A DNA stretch of 64,000 bases from Mesonia aestuariivivens (GTDB lineage: Bacteria > Bacteroidota > Bacteroidia > Flavobacteriales > Flavobacteriaceae): contig NZ_JAHWDF010000015.1 of NCBI RefSeq assembly GCF_019311235.1, positions 1-64,000 on the forward strand, given 5' to 3'. Shown here piece after piece: positions 51,312 to 59,147 of this stretch. Under the pieces are notes generated by a model. It saw only the letters and a program-made list of their open reading frames with translations, was not told where the DNA came from and made no database searches. The position numbers and the translations under genes were made by a program. Positions within the stretch are counted from its first letter, which is position 1. Each line of letters begins with the position of its first letter.

Positions 51312-51764
51312 TTATTCTTTGTTTTTAGAATCTAAATTTATGGTTACTGGGCCATCATTTACCAAAGAAACTTTCATATCTGCACCGAATGAGCCAGTAC
51401 CGACAGGTTTCTGTAATTGCTTTTCAAATTCTTTGATAAAAGCCTCGTAAAGCGGAATTGCAATATTGGGTTTGGCCGCCTTAATAAAACTAGGACGGTT
51501 TCCTTTTTTGACGCTAGCATGCAGGGTAAATTGACTTATAATTAGAGCCTCTCCATTAATGTCTTGGAGTGATAAATTCATTTTATCATCTTCATCCCCA
51601 AAAATGCGCATATTTACTATTTTTCGACATAACCAATCGATGTCTTCTGGAGTGTCTTCTGCTTCTATCCCTATCAAGATTAAAAAACCTTTTTTAATAG
51701 AAGATTTCACTTGCTTTTCTATCGTCACGCTTGCTTCACTAACGCGCTGCAATACAACTCTCAT
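51312..51764 (-). CDS. dtd: D-aminoacyl-tRNA deacylase
   Basis: A 150-residue enzyme releasing D-amino acids (D-Tyr and others) from tRNA. It starts MRVVLQRVSEASVTIE, has the active-site motif ALIISQFTLHAS, a GNRPSFIKAAKP segment (usually GxRPSF), and the Gly-cisPro-like region GSFGADMKVSLVNDGPVTINL, all family hallmarks. Length is normal. It lies 4 bp after rsgA. Its location beside tyrosine biosynthesis genes may be coincidental. Confidence 0.97.
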   Translation of the reverse strand: MRVVLQRVSEASVTIEKQVKSSIKKGFLILIGIEAEDTPEDIDWLCRKIVNMRIFGDEDDKMNLSLQDINGEALIISQFTLHASVKKGNRPSFIKAAKPNIAIPLYEAFIKEFEKQLQKPVGTGSFGADMKVSLVNDGPVTINLDSKNKE

Positions 51765-51768
51765 ATTG

Positions 51769-52716
51769 TTATTCTTTATAAATATCTACTCGGTAATGTT
51801 CATCTTCTCCATCTAGCATTTGCAAATACGATTTGTACCTAGACCAAGAAATTTCATCTTCATCTAAAGCATCTTTAATAGCGCATTTAGGTTCTTCTAC
51901 ATGTAAGCAATTGTTGAATTTACATTCGCTTTTTCGCTGAAAGAACTCTGGAAAATAATCACCCAATTCTTCTTTTTCAATCTCTACAATACCAAAACCT
52001 TTAATGCCTGGCGTATCGATGATTCGTGCATCAAAAGAAAGGTCAAACATTTCGGCAAAAGTAGTGGTGTGTTGCCCTTGCAAATGCTGTTCTGAAATAG
52101 CGGAAGTCTTTAACTCTAAACTCGATTCTAACAGATTAATTAAAGTTGATTTTCCTACACCACTATGCCCAGAAAACAAAGAAGTTTTACCTATCATCAA
52201 CTCTTTTACTTTATCTAGATTTTTACCCGACTTTGCCGATATTGCTATACACGTATATCCAATTTCTCGGTACATGGCCATGAGGTATAAAATCTCATCT
52301 TTTTCTTCTTCGCTATAGGTATCTACCTTATTGAAAAGGAGCACCGCTGTAATTCCGTAAGCTTCTGCTGTCACCAAAAAACGATCGATAAAAGTCGTAA
52401 AAGTTGGCGGATTATTTAGGGTAATCATTAAAAAAGCAACGTCTATATTCGCTGCAATAATATGAGTTTGCTTAGAGAGGTTAACCGATTTTCTAATGAT
52501 GTAATTTTGGCGTTCTTCAATTACCTTTATCACCCCAACAACTTCTTCTGCTTTGGTATCTACCTCAAATTCCACTACATCTCCTACCGCTACGGGGTTG
52601 GTACTTTTAATCCCTTGGATTCTAAATTTCCCTTTGATACGGCAATTGTAAAACTGCGCATCTTCAGCTTTTACGGTGTACCAACTTCCTGTAGATTTAT
52701 AAACGATTCCTTTCAT
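51769..52716 (-). CDS. rsgA: Ribosome small-subunit-dependent GTPase RsgA
   Basis: A 315-residue circularly permuted GTPase that helps mature the 30S subunit. The N-terminal OB fold begins GIVYKSTGSWYTV. The G motifs come in permuted order: G4 LLFNKVD, G5 ISAKSG, G1 GHSGVGKSTL, then G3 DTPGIKGFG. The C-terminal zinc site is CKFNNCLHVEEPKCAI. It has its own promoter (-7 box at 52773-52780 and a TTG at suitable distance), so the following genes may be expressed from it as well as by read-through. Confidence 0.97.
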   Translation of the reverse strand: MKGIVYKSTGSWYTVKAEDAQFYNCRIKGKFRIQGIKSTNPVAVGDVVEFEVDTKAEEVVGVIKVIEERQNYIIRKSVNLSKQTHIIAANIDVAFLMITLNNPPTFTTFIDRFLVTAEAYGITAVLLFNKVDTYSEEEKDEILYLMAMYREIGYTCIAISAKSGKNLDKVKELMIGKTSLFSGHSGVGKSTLINLLESSLELKTSAISEQHLQGQHTTTFAEMFDLSFDARIIDTPGIKGFGIVEIEKEELGDYFPEFFQRKSECKFNNCLHVEEPKCAIKDALDEDEISWSRYKSYLQMLDGEDEHYRVDIYKE

Positions 52717-52772
52717 TCAGTTTTTTATGAAAATTGCCCAACTACCTTAATAATTGAGCAATTTGCTTTTTA

Positions 52773-52780
52773 CAAAAGTA
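52773..52780 (-). promoter_or_regulatory. -7 box of rsgA
   Basis: TACTTTTG on the minus strand, matching TAnnTTTG, with a TTG 18 bp upstream as a -33 element. It is one of the few complete two-part promoters visible here. Confidence 0.7.
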
Positions 52781-52809
52781 ACAAAAACAAACGGTTTACA
52801 ACCTCCTGA

Positions 52810-53892
52810 TTATTCGTTTAAAATTCTCTCTTGATGCTGAATAGATTCTTGATGAATCGCTTTAAATATCTTTAAGATAAATTCTTCACTTAGGTTATGT
52901 TCTTTACCATCTAAAATCATTTTTCCTAAAATCTCATTCCAACGTGAAGATTGAAGTATGGCTACATTTTTCTCTTTTTTTACATCACCAATATCATCTG
53001 CCACCTTCATTCTTTTTCCCAAAACATCTAGCAACTGATGATCAATTACGTCTATTTTAGCACGTAAAGAAGCTAATTTCTCTTTAAAATCTTCACTTTG
53101 AGAAGCTTCTTTTCTAATTTTTAAATCTCTCGTCATTTGCCCTAATGCATTGGGTGTAATTTGCTGATTGGCATCACTCCAAGCGTTATCGGGATCGTAA
53201 TGGGTTTCTACCATAATCCCATCGTAATTGAGATCTAAAGCAGTCTGACATAAATCTGTAATGATATCTCTTCTTCCTGCAATATGAGACGGATCTAAAA
53301 TTAACGGCAAGTCTGGAAACTTAGTCTGCAGATCAATCGCGATTTGCCATTCTGGATTGTTTCTATATTTTGATTTTTCGTAGGTAGAAAACCCTCTATG
53401 TATTACCCCTAAATTCTTAACATCTTGCTTATAAAAACGTTCTACTGCACCTAACCATAATGATAAATCTGGATTTACCGGATTCTTAATTAATACCGTT
53501 TTATCGGTTCCTTTTAAAGCTTCTGCGATCTCCTGAATATTAAACGGAGACACGGTTGTTCTAGCGCCAATCCATAAAATATCTACATCGTGTTTAAGCG
53601 CTAAATCTACATGAATTGGATTGGCCACTTCTGTCGTGGTTAACAAGCCAGTTTCTTCTTTAGCTTTCTGCAACCATTTTAATCCTAAAGAACCTACGCC
53701 TTCAAAATTACCTGGACGAGTTCTAGGTTTCCAGATACCGGCACGCAATACGCTAGTATCTGTTTCTTTTAACTGGTGCGCAATCTTTAACACTTGCTCT
53801 TCAGTTTCGGCGCTACAAGGTCCTGCAATCACTAAAGGGTGATCTAAATTAAATTTATCTAACCAAGTTCTTAATTCTTTTTTATTTTCCAT
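52810..53892 (-). CDS. Bifunctional DAHP synthase (type I-beta)/chorismate mutase (type II)
   Basis: A 360-residue fusion enzyme. Residues about 1-262 are a KDO8P/DAHP synthase barrel (PLVIAGPCSAETEEQV, RAGIWKPRTRPGNFEG, WIGARTTVSPFNIQEIAEAL, LILDPSHIAGRRD), making the first shikimate-pathway intermediate. Residues about 268-355 are an AroQ-type chorismate mutase (LASLRAKIDVIDHQLLDVLGKRMKVADDIGDVKKEKN), giving prephenate. In such fusions the mutase domain often confers feedback control by chorismate or prephenate. It follows tyrA after 196 bp that hold a composite repeat element. Confidence 0.95.
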   Translation of the reverse strand: MENKKELRTWLDKFNLDHPLVIAGPCSAETEEQVLKIAHQLKETDTSVLRAGIWKPRTRPGNFEGVGSLGLKWLQKAKEETGLLTTTEVANPIHVDLALKHDVDILWIGARTTVSPFNIQEIAEALKGTDKTVLIKNPVNPDLSLWLGAVERFYKQDVKNLGVIHRGFSTYEKSKYRNNPEWQIAIDLQTKFPDLPLILDPSHIAGRRDIITDLCQTALDLNYDGIMVETHYDPDNAWSDANQQITPNALGQMTRDLKIRKEASQSEDFKEKLASLRAKIDVIDHQLLDVLGKRMKVADDIGDVKKEKNVAILQSSRWNEILGKMILDGKEHNLSEEFILKIFKAIHQESIQHQERILNE

Positions 53893-53928
53893 AGGTGTTT
53901 GTTTTCTGTGTTTTGTAAAATTTATCTT

Positions 53929-54073
53929 GGGCGTTTCCCTATCGGGTCGGGCTTTCGGCAGTCGCTTTTTTAATTTGTCTCAACCTTTCGACTTAAGTTT
54001 ATCCTGAGCGATAGTCGAAGGGCTCAAGGTGACAAATTAAAAAGAGCTTCAACAATGCCTCTATCCCTAACGC
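53929..54073 (-). repeat. Composite intergenic element, copy 3
   Basis: 145 bp. On the plus strand it starts GGGCGTTTCCCTATCGGGTC then GGGCTTTCGG and ends CTTCAACAATGCCTCTATCC then CTAACGC. The interior carries a 13-bp inverted repeat (TTTTTAATTTGTC / GACAAATTAAAAA) that frames a CTTCGACT...AGTCGAAG palindrome. The reverse complement aligns with copy 2 at 48145 and with the ends of copy 1 at 7552. It lies between tyrA and the DAHP synthase gene. Confidence 0.75.
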
Positions 54074-54088
54074 AACGTATTTCTTTAG

Positions 54089-54937
54089 TTAATTTATTCC
54101 GTTTAATACTTTTTTAATGTGATTGGTATTTTTCATTTCTTCAAATAATTTTTCAAAATCATCCTGTTCCATTAAGTTTTTAAATTCATTTAGATTCTGA
54201 ATGTATTCCGTTAAGGTTTCTAACACATTTTCTTTATTCTGTTTAAAAATGGGCGACCACATTGCTGGTGAACTCTTTGCTAGCCGTACCGTCGATGCAA
54301 AACCACTTCCGGCTAAATCAAAAATATCTTTTTCATTTTTCTCTTTGTCAAGCACTGTTTTTCCAAGCATAAACGCACTGATATGCGATAAATGTGAAAC
54401 ATAAGCAATGTGTTTATCATGCGAATGCGGATCCATATAACGAATTCGCATTCCCAAACGTTGAAAGATATCAAAAGCTATTTCCTGTAACTTAAATGCT
54501 GTTTTTTCAACTTCACAAACAATCATGGTTTTGTTTTGGTACAACTGAGCAATCGCTGCTTCAGGACCAGAAAACTCAGTCCCCGCAATGGGGTGTGCTG
54601 CCAAGTAATTTCTGCGTTTTGAATGATTTTTAACCGATTCACAAATCTTTTCTTTAGTTGAACCCGTGTCTAGCACCAAGGTATTTTCGCCTATATGATC
54701 TAAAACTTGAGCAAGCACTTTTATACTTACATCTACAGGAACAGAGATAATTACTACCTGTACCGTTTTCAGGTCTTTTAGCGTAGCCACCTCATCGATA
54801 AGCTGTAATTCTTTGGCTTTTTTTAAATTCTGTTCATTTTTATCAATTCCAACAATTTTCACATTGTCCATAGCAGATTTCAGGTCTAACGCCATCGAAC
54901 CTCCTATTAATCCTATTCCTACAATTGCTACTTTCAT
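54089..54937 (-). CDS. tyrA: Prephenate dehydrogenase
   Basis: A 282-residue NAD(P)-dependent oxidoreductase converting prephenate to 4-hydroxyphenylpyruvate for tyrosine. The Rossmann start is VAIVGIGLIGGSMALDLKS, followed by VVIISVPVDVSI, LDTGSTKEKIC, AAHPIAGTEFSGPEAA and the active-site helix KHIAYVSHLSHISAFMLG, all typical. There is no C-terminal ACT domain. It overlaps the aminotransferase gene by 4 bp. Confidence 0.95.
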   Translation of the reverse strand: MKVAIVGIGLIGGSMALDLKSAMDNVKIVGIDKNEQNLKKAKELQLIDEVATLKDLKTVQVVIISVPVDVSIKVLAQVLDHIGENTLVLDTGSTKEKICESVKNHSKRRNYLAAHPIAGTEFSGPEAAIAQLYQNKTMIVCEVEKTAFKLQEIAFDIFQRLGMRIRYMDPHSHDKHIAYVSHLSHISAFMLGKTVLDKEKNEKDIFDLAGSGFASTVRLAKSSPAMWSPIFKQNKENVLETLTEYIQNLNEFKNLMEQDDFEKLFEEMKNTNHIKKVLNGIN

Positions 54938-56085
54938 GCTTCTACCCGTTTAATGGCTTTTTCTATAGTTGCTTCATCTACACAAAGCGAAAACCGAATA
55001 TAACCTTCACCTGCGCTTCCAAAAACCGTTCCTGGTGCGGCAAACAAATGATGCGTTTGCAAAATATGCTCTGAAAATTCTTCTGAACTTTTATAGCCTG
55101 ATGGAATTTTTGCCCAAACAAAAAGACCTACCAAAGCTCGTTCTTCTAATTGGCAACCTAATTTCTGAACCAGTTCTAAAAGTTTTGTTTTTCGGTTTTG
55201 ATAAATAAAATCTAAGTTTTTAAACCAATCTTCATTTTCATTAAGCGCCACGGCAGCTCCCAACTGAATGGGCAGAAACATTCCGCTATCCATATTACTT
55301 TTCACCTTTAAAATAGATTGTAAATTTTCTTTGCTTCCTAATACAGCTCCAACGCGCCAACCAGCCATATTAAAAGTTTTACTTAGAGAATTGAGCTCCA
55401 ATCCCACTTCTTTAGCTTCTGGATAAGCCAGTAAACTATCGGGCTGATCGTTTAAAATAAAACTATACGGATTATCATTAACCAATAAGATATGGTGTTT
55501 TTGAGCAAATTTAATAGCATCGTGAAATACATTTTTGCCGGCTTTTGCTCCTGTGGGCATATGTGGATAATTAAGCCACATCATTTTCACTTTACTTAAA
55601 TCTTGTTGCTCTAATTCTTGAAAATTAGGTTGCCAACCTTGTGCTTCTTTCAACTCATAAAAAACAGGCTTAGCGCCCACCAATTTCGTGACCGAGGTAT
55701 AAGTAGGATAACTTGGATTAGGAATAAGCACCTCATCGCCTTCATTTAAAAAAGCCATAGAAATATGCATCACTCCTTCTTTGCTTCCCAGCAATGGTAA
55801 AATTTCGGCATGAGCATTTACATCTACCTGAAAATTGCGTTTATAGAAATTAGCAAAAGCTTCTCGCAATTCATCTACGCCACGATAACTTTGGTATTGA
55901 TGGGCTTTTTCTTGTTTGGCTGCCAACTGCATTTGCGCCACCGCATCAAAAGGGGGCGGTAAATCTGGGCTACCTATTCCTAGGTTAATCACCTCGATTC
56001 CGTTGTGTTGCATTTCTCTAATTTCTTGCAACTTTTTACTAAAATAGTACTCTTTGATAAACGCTAACCTATTGGCGGGTTTCAT
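54934..56085 (-). CDS. Class I/II pyridoxal-phosphate aminotransferase (aromatic pathway)
   Basis: A 383-residue PLP enzyme. The substrate arm INLGIGSPDLPPP, YPTYTSVTKLVGA, NYPHMPTGAKA (the conserved Asn-Pro region, here with His-Met), NDNPYSF and the PLP lysine in SLSKTFNMAGWRVG are present. It lies between pheA and tyrA with overlaps on both sides (17 bp and 4 bp), so it probably transaminates phenylpyruvate and 4-hydroxyphenylpyruvate to Phe and Tyr. Sequence alone would also allow an aspartate or LL-DAP aminotransferase; context decides. Confidence 0.9.
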   Translation of the reverse strand: MKPANRLAFIKEYYFSKKLQEIREMQHNGIEVINLGIGSPDLPPPFDAVAQMQLAAKQEKAHQYQSYRGVDELREAFANFYKRNFQVDVNAHAEILPLLGSKEGVMHISMAFLNEGDEVLIPNPSYPTYTSVTKLVGAKPVFYELKEAQGWQPNFQELEQQDLSKVKMMWLNYPHMPTGAKAGKNVFHDAIKFAQKHHILLVNDNPYSFILNDQPDSLLAYPEAKEVGLELNSLSKTFNMAGWRVGAVLGSKENLQSILKVKSNMDSGMFLPIQLGAAVALNENEDWFKNLDFIYQNRKTKLLELVQKLGCQLEERALVGLFVWAKIPSGYKSSEEFSEHILQTHHLFAAPGTVFGSAGEGYIRFSLCVDEATIEKAIKRVEA

Positions 56086-56905
56086 GGTTTTTGTTTTTAT
56101 AGATTCCTAATATTTTATGTGCTTCTGAAACTTTTTCTAAAGCTGTAATCGCCTCTAAAAATGTTGCTAATTCTTTAAAAATAACATCGATAAAAAATGA
56201 ATATTTCCAAGGTTCATCTACAATGGGTAAGGATTGTATTTTTGTCATATCTAACCCAAAACGGTCGAGTATCTGCAAGGCTTTTAGCAAACTTCCTTGT
56301 TCATGTTTCAAAATTAATTTTAAAGAAGCTTTATCGGCTTGGGCTACTTGCTCTCCTTCTTTTGAAAGGATTAAAAAGCGAGTCGTATTGGTTTGTTGTG
56401 AATGAATACTTTCTGCTAATACCTTCAGCTTAAAAATTTCAGCAGCAGTTTTACTCGCAATAGCTGCCGTATTTCTGAGTCCTTTTTGGGCTATACGCTT
56501 AGCCGCTTCTGCCGTATCATTATCTTCAATTAGCTTGATATGCGGATATTGCTTAAAGAAGTTTTTACATTGCAACAATGCGATGGGATGCGAATACACT
56601 TCAGTAATACTTTCTAAAGTTTCACCCGGCAGCGCCATTAAATTCATATTTACAGGAATGTAATGCTCGCCTATTACTTCTAAACCATATTCATCTATAT
56701 AAGCATAGTTAGGCAAAATAGAACCTGCGGTAGAATTTTCTATCGCCATTACCGCTTTGGTCACCAAATTTTGCGAAACTTGTTCTGCCAATTCTTTAAA
56801 ACTAGCGCACATCGAAACCTGAACTTGTTCTCCAAAATATTCTCGTGCCACCTGATGATGAAAAGAACCTTCTATGCCTTGTATTGCGATCACTCCGTTT
56901 TTCAT
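56069..56905 (-). CDS. pheA: Prephenate dehydratase
   Basis: A 278-residue enzyme making phenylpyruvate for phenylalanine. The catalytic domain (about 1-180) has IQGIEGSFHHQVAREYFG, MAIENSTAGSILPNY and the key TRF motif in QQTNTTRFLILS. A C-terminal ACT domain (about 195-272) carries SLKLILKHEQGSLLKALQIL and LDMTKIQSLPI, the usual Phe-sensing site. There is no fused chorismate mutase; that activity is on the DAHP synthase protein. It is preceded by a leader ORF and a terminator that end just before its start codon, which implies transcription attenuation. Confidence 0.95.
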   Translation of the reverse strand: MKNGVIAIQGIEGSFHHQVAREYFGEQVQVSMCASFKELAEQVSQNLVTKAVMAIENSTAGSILPNYAYIDEYGLEVIGEHYIPVNMNLMALPGETLESITEVYSHPIALLQCKNFFKQYPHIKLIEDNDTAEAAKRIAQKGLRNTAAIASKTAAEIFKLKVLAESIHSQQTNTTRFLILSKEGEQVAQADKASLKLILKHEQGSLLKALQILDRFGLDMTKIQSLPIVDEPWKYSFFIDVIFKELATFLEAITALEKVSEAHKILGIYKNKNHETRQ

Positions 56906-56911
56906 TTTTTA

Positions 56912-56947
56912 TCAAAAAAAATCCCGATAAAAATTTATCGGGATTTT
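56912..56947 (-). terminator. Attenuator (intrinsic terminator in the pheA leader)
   Basis: On the minus-strand transcript AAAATCCCGATAAA pairs with TTTATCGGGATTTT around a very short loop and runs into eight T residues, ending 7 bp before the pheA ATG. A competing pairing uses leader bases 56986-56998 (GATAGAAACGGGA) with 56926-56943, an RNA segment starting TCCCGATAAATTTTTATC. It covers the 5' arm, so terminator and antiterminator exclude each other. Confidence 0.85.
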
Positions 56948-56974
56948 AATAATTACTTTATAAGTGTTAAGTAT

Positions 56975-57052
56975 TTACATAGCGCTCCCGTTTCTATCTC
57001 TAAAGAAGAAATAAAAATAAAAATAAGCGTTCCAAGTAAATACGTTTTTCAT
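56975..57052 (-). CDS. Aromatic leader peptide of the pheA operon
   Basis: A 25-codon ORF with ATG start and TAA stop in the leader of pheA. Residues 10-17 read YFYFYFFF, eight aromatic codons in a row; with Phe5 and Trp7 this makes ten aromatic residues out of 25. The end (residues 18-25) is RDRNGSAM. Codons 19-23 contain the strand that can pair with the 5' arm of the terminator (56912-56947). This is the layout of classical Phe attenuators such as pheL of enterobacteria: a ribosome stalled for lack of charged tRNA-Phe or tRNA-Tyr would free the antiterminator. The regulatory role is inference from architecture. Confidence 0.8.
   Translation of the reverse strand: MKNVFTWNAYFYFYFFFRDRNGSAM
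56986..56998 (-). promoter_or_regulatory. Predicted antiterminator strand in the pheA leader
   Basis: GATAGAAACGGGA on the minus strand. CGGGA pairs with TCCCG of the terminator 5' arm, and GATAGAAA pairs with TTTTTATC (one G-U) a few bases further on, leaving an ATAAA bulge. It lies directly after the aromatic codon run, where a stalled ribosome would decide folding. Confidence 0.55.
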
Positions 57053-57144
57053 TCTGTTTTCAAATATTGGACTAAATTATAATTTAATTTTTAGATAGAA
57101 AATATTTTTTAAAGTTTTTAGTGAAAATTTTAAACTCAACTACC

Positions 57145-57168
57145 CCTTCGACTCCGCTCAAGGTGACA
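57145..57168. repeat. CTTCGACTCCGCTCA-type dispersed repeat
   Basis: CCCTTCGACTCCGCTCAAGG then TGACA, an almost exact match of the copy inside the element at 48145-48263 and of the right arm of the palindrome at 10524-10547. It lies upstream of gldA. Confidence 0.75.
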
Positions 57169-57234
57169 AATCTCTTGAATCAAAACTTTTAAACTGAAAA
57201 AGATTTTTAGCAGTTAGTTTTATTTATTTTTGAG

Positions 57235-57242
57235 ATTAAATT
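57235..57242 (+). promoter_or_regulatory. -7 box of gldA
   Basis: TATTTTTG, matching TAnnTTTG, 8 bp before the gldA start codon, predicting a very short leader. Confidence 0.55.
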
Positions 57243-57250
57243 GAATAACT

Positions 57251-58156
57251 ATGGGTATTGAAGTAAAAGGTATTTCTAAATTTTATGGAGCACAGCAAGC
57301 GCTAAAAGAAATTTCTTTTGAAATTAATAGCGGAGAGATTGTTGGTTTTCTAGGCCCAAATGGTGCTGGAAAGTCAACCACCATGAAAATTTTGACTGGT
57401 TATTTGGCTGCTTCAAAAGGGGTCGCAAAAATAAACGGTCTTGATATTGCCACCGATAAACTCAAAATTCAGCAGCAAATTGGATATCTGCCAGAACATA
57501 ACCCATTATACTTAGACATGTATGTTCGCGAGTACTTAGGTTTTAACGCTAAAGTTTACCAAACGCCCAAAGAAGAGATTGAAAAAGTGATTCAATTAAC
57601 CGGATTAACTCCAGAAGCTAATAAAAAAATTGGAGAGCTTTCTAAAGGTTATCGCCAACGGGTAGGTTTAGCTACGGCTTTATTGCATCACCCAAGCGTG
57701 CTTATTTTAGATGAACCCACCACCGGTTTAGATCCCAACCAACTAGTAGAAATAAGAGAACTCATTAAAAAAATAGGCAAAGAGAAAACTATTTTTCTAT
57801 CTACCCATATTATGCAAGAGGTAGAAGCCGTTTGCGATCGTGTAATTATTATAAACGATGGTGAAATTGTAGCCGATAAAAAGCTTAAAGAACTTACAGA
57901 AGATAACGAACAAATAGTTGTTGTTGAATTTGATTACCGCATAGAAATGATTGCGCTACAACGCTTACCTCAACTTAAAGAAGTAAAAAACCCTGCTGGT
58001 TTTGTCTACGAAATTACCTTTAAAACTTCTAAAGACATGCGCCCAGTGGTTTTTGATTTTGCCCATGATAACGGACTTAAAATACTTCAACTTCATCAGA
58101 AAAATAAAAACCTAGAAGAGCTATTTAGAGATTTAACACAGAAACAAAAAGTTTAA
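57251..58156 (+). CDS. gldA: Gliding motility ABC transporter ATP-binding protein GldA
   Basis: A 301-residue ABC ATPase. Walker A is GPNGAGKST (about 37-45), the signature is LSKGYRQRVG, Walker B is LILDEPTTGLDP, and the switch is STHIMQEVEAVCD. It matches GldA, which in F. johnsoniae forms a transporter with GldF and GldG and is needed for gliding; gldF and gldG are not within this window. The C-terminal 80 residues are the family extension. Its last 4 bp overlap the end of metF on the other strand. Confidence 0.9.
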   Translation: MGIEVKGISKFYGAQQALKEISFEINSGEIVGFLGPNGAGKSTTMKILTGYLAASKGVAKINGLDIATDKLKIQQQIGYLPEHNPLYLDMYVREYLGFNAKVYQTPKEEIEKVIQLTGLTPEANKKIGELSKGYRQRVGLATALLHHPSVLILDEPTTGLDPNQLVEIRELIKKIGKEKTIFLSTHIMQEVEAVCDRVIIINDGEIVADKKLKELTEDNEQIVVVEFDYRIEMIALQRLPQLKEVKNPAGFVYEITFKTSKDMRPVVFDFAHDNGLKILQLHQKNKNLEELFRDLTQKQKV

Positions 58157-59109
58157 AACAATGCACTAACTATTTTCTGAATGTTATCACTTTTACCCAT
58201 CGAATAATAATGTAATACGGGCGCACCACCTTCAATGAGTTCTTTACTTTGTTGAATGCACCACTCTATACCTACCTTTCGTACTTCTGCAGTAGTTTTG
58301 CATTTTAGCACTTCTAGCGTTAATTCATCGGGAAGATCTACGTGAAAACGATGCGGTAAAATAGAAAGTTGTTTTTTCGTAGCCAAAGGTTTTAGTCCGG
58401 GAATTATAGGAACGGTAATTCCTGCTTTTCTGCATTTATCTACAAATTCAAAATACTTTTTATTATCAAAAAACATTTGCGTGACCACATAACAAGCTCC
58501 GGCATCTACTTTTCCTTTTAGACGCAACAAGTCCTGATCTAAACTTGGCGCTTCCATATGCTTTTCAGGATAGCCCGCCACACCAATACAAAAATTAGTT
58601 TTGCTTTTATTCAGCAATTCTTCATCTAAATATTCTCCTTTGTTGAGCCCTACAATTTGCTTCACCAAATGTTTTGCATACGTATGACCTTCTTTTTCTG
58701 CCGAAAAATAAGTTTCATTTTTTACCGCATCTCCACGCAAAGCCAAGACATTATCGATGCCTAAAAAATCGAGATCGATTAAAAAGTTTTCGGTATCTTC
58801 TTTGGTAAAACCGCCACATAAAATGTGCGGTACAGCATCGACTTCGTATTTATTTTGTATCGCCGCACATATCCCAACGGTTCCCGGGCGTTTTCGCACT
58901 ACTTTTTTTTGAAGTAAACCACTGGGAAGTTCTTTATACACATATTCTTCCCGGTGATAAGTGACATCGATAAACGGAGGTTCAAATTCCATTAAAGGAT
59001 CGATATGATCAAAAATCGATTGAATATTTTGTCCTTTTAAAGGCGGTAAAATCTCGAAAGAAAATAAGGTTTTTCCTGCTGCTTTTTTTATATGGTCTAC
59101 TACTTTCAT
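58153..59109 (-). CDS. metF: Methylenetetrahydrofolate reductase
   Basis: A 318-residue FAD enzyme making 5-methyltetrahydrofolate, the methyl donor for methionine synthase. Motifs: FSFEILPPLKGQ (catalytic Glu), VTYHREEYV, CGGFTKEDTENFLIDLDFLGIDNVLALRGD, GVAGYPEKHMEAPSLDQDL and VTQMFFDNKKYFEFV, with IIPGLKPL afterwards. Length is normal. It follows metH after 175 bp that contain a repeat element (59148-59268), so it may be read through from the SAM riboswitch-controlled transcript. Confidence 0.96.
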   Translation of the reverse strand: MKVVDHIKKAAGKTLFSFEILPPLKGQNIQSIFDHIDPLMEFEPPFIDVTYHREEYVYKELPSGLLQKKVVRKRPGTVGICAAIQNKYEVDAVPHILCGGFTKEDTENFLIDLDFLGIDNVLALRGDAVKNETYFSAEKEGHTYAKHLVKQIVGLNKGEYLDEELLNKSKTNFCIGVAGYPEKHMEAPSLDQDLLRLKGKVDAGACYVVTQMFFDNKKYFEFVDKCRKAGITVPIIPGLKPLATKKQLSILPHRFHVDLPDELTLEVLKCKTTAEVRKVGIEWCIQQSKELIEGGAPVLHYYSMGKSDNIQKIVSALF

Positions 59110-59147
59110 TTTTCGTTTTTAGTCTTAGTTTTTAACTATTTATAATC

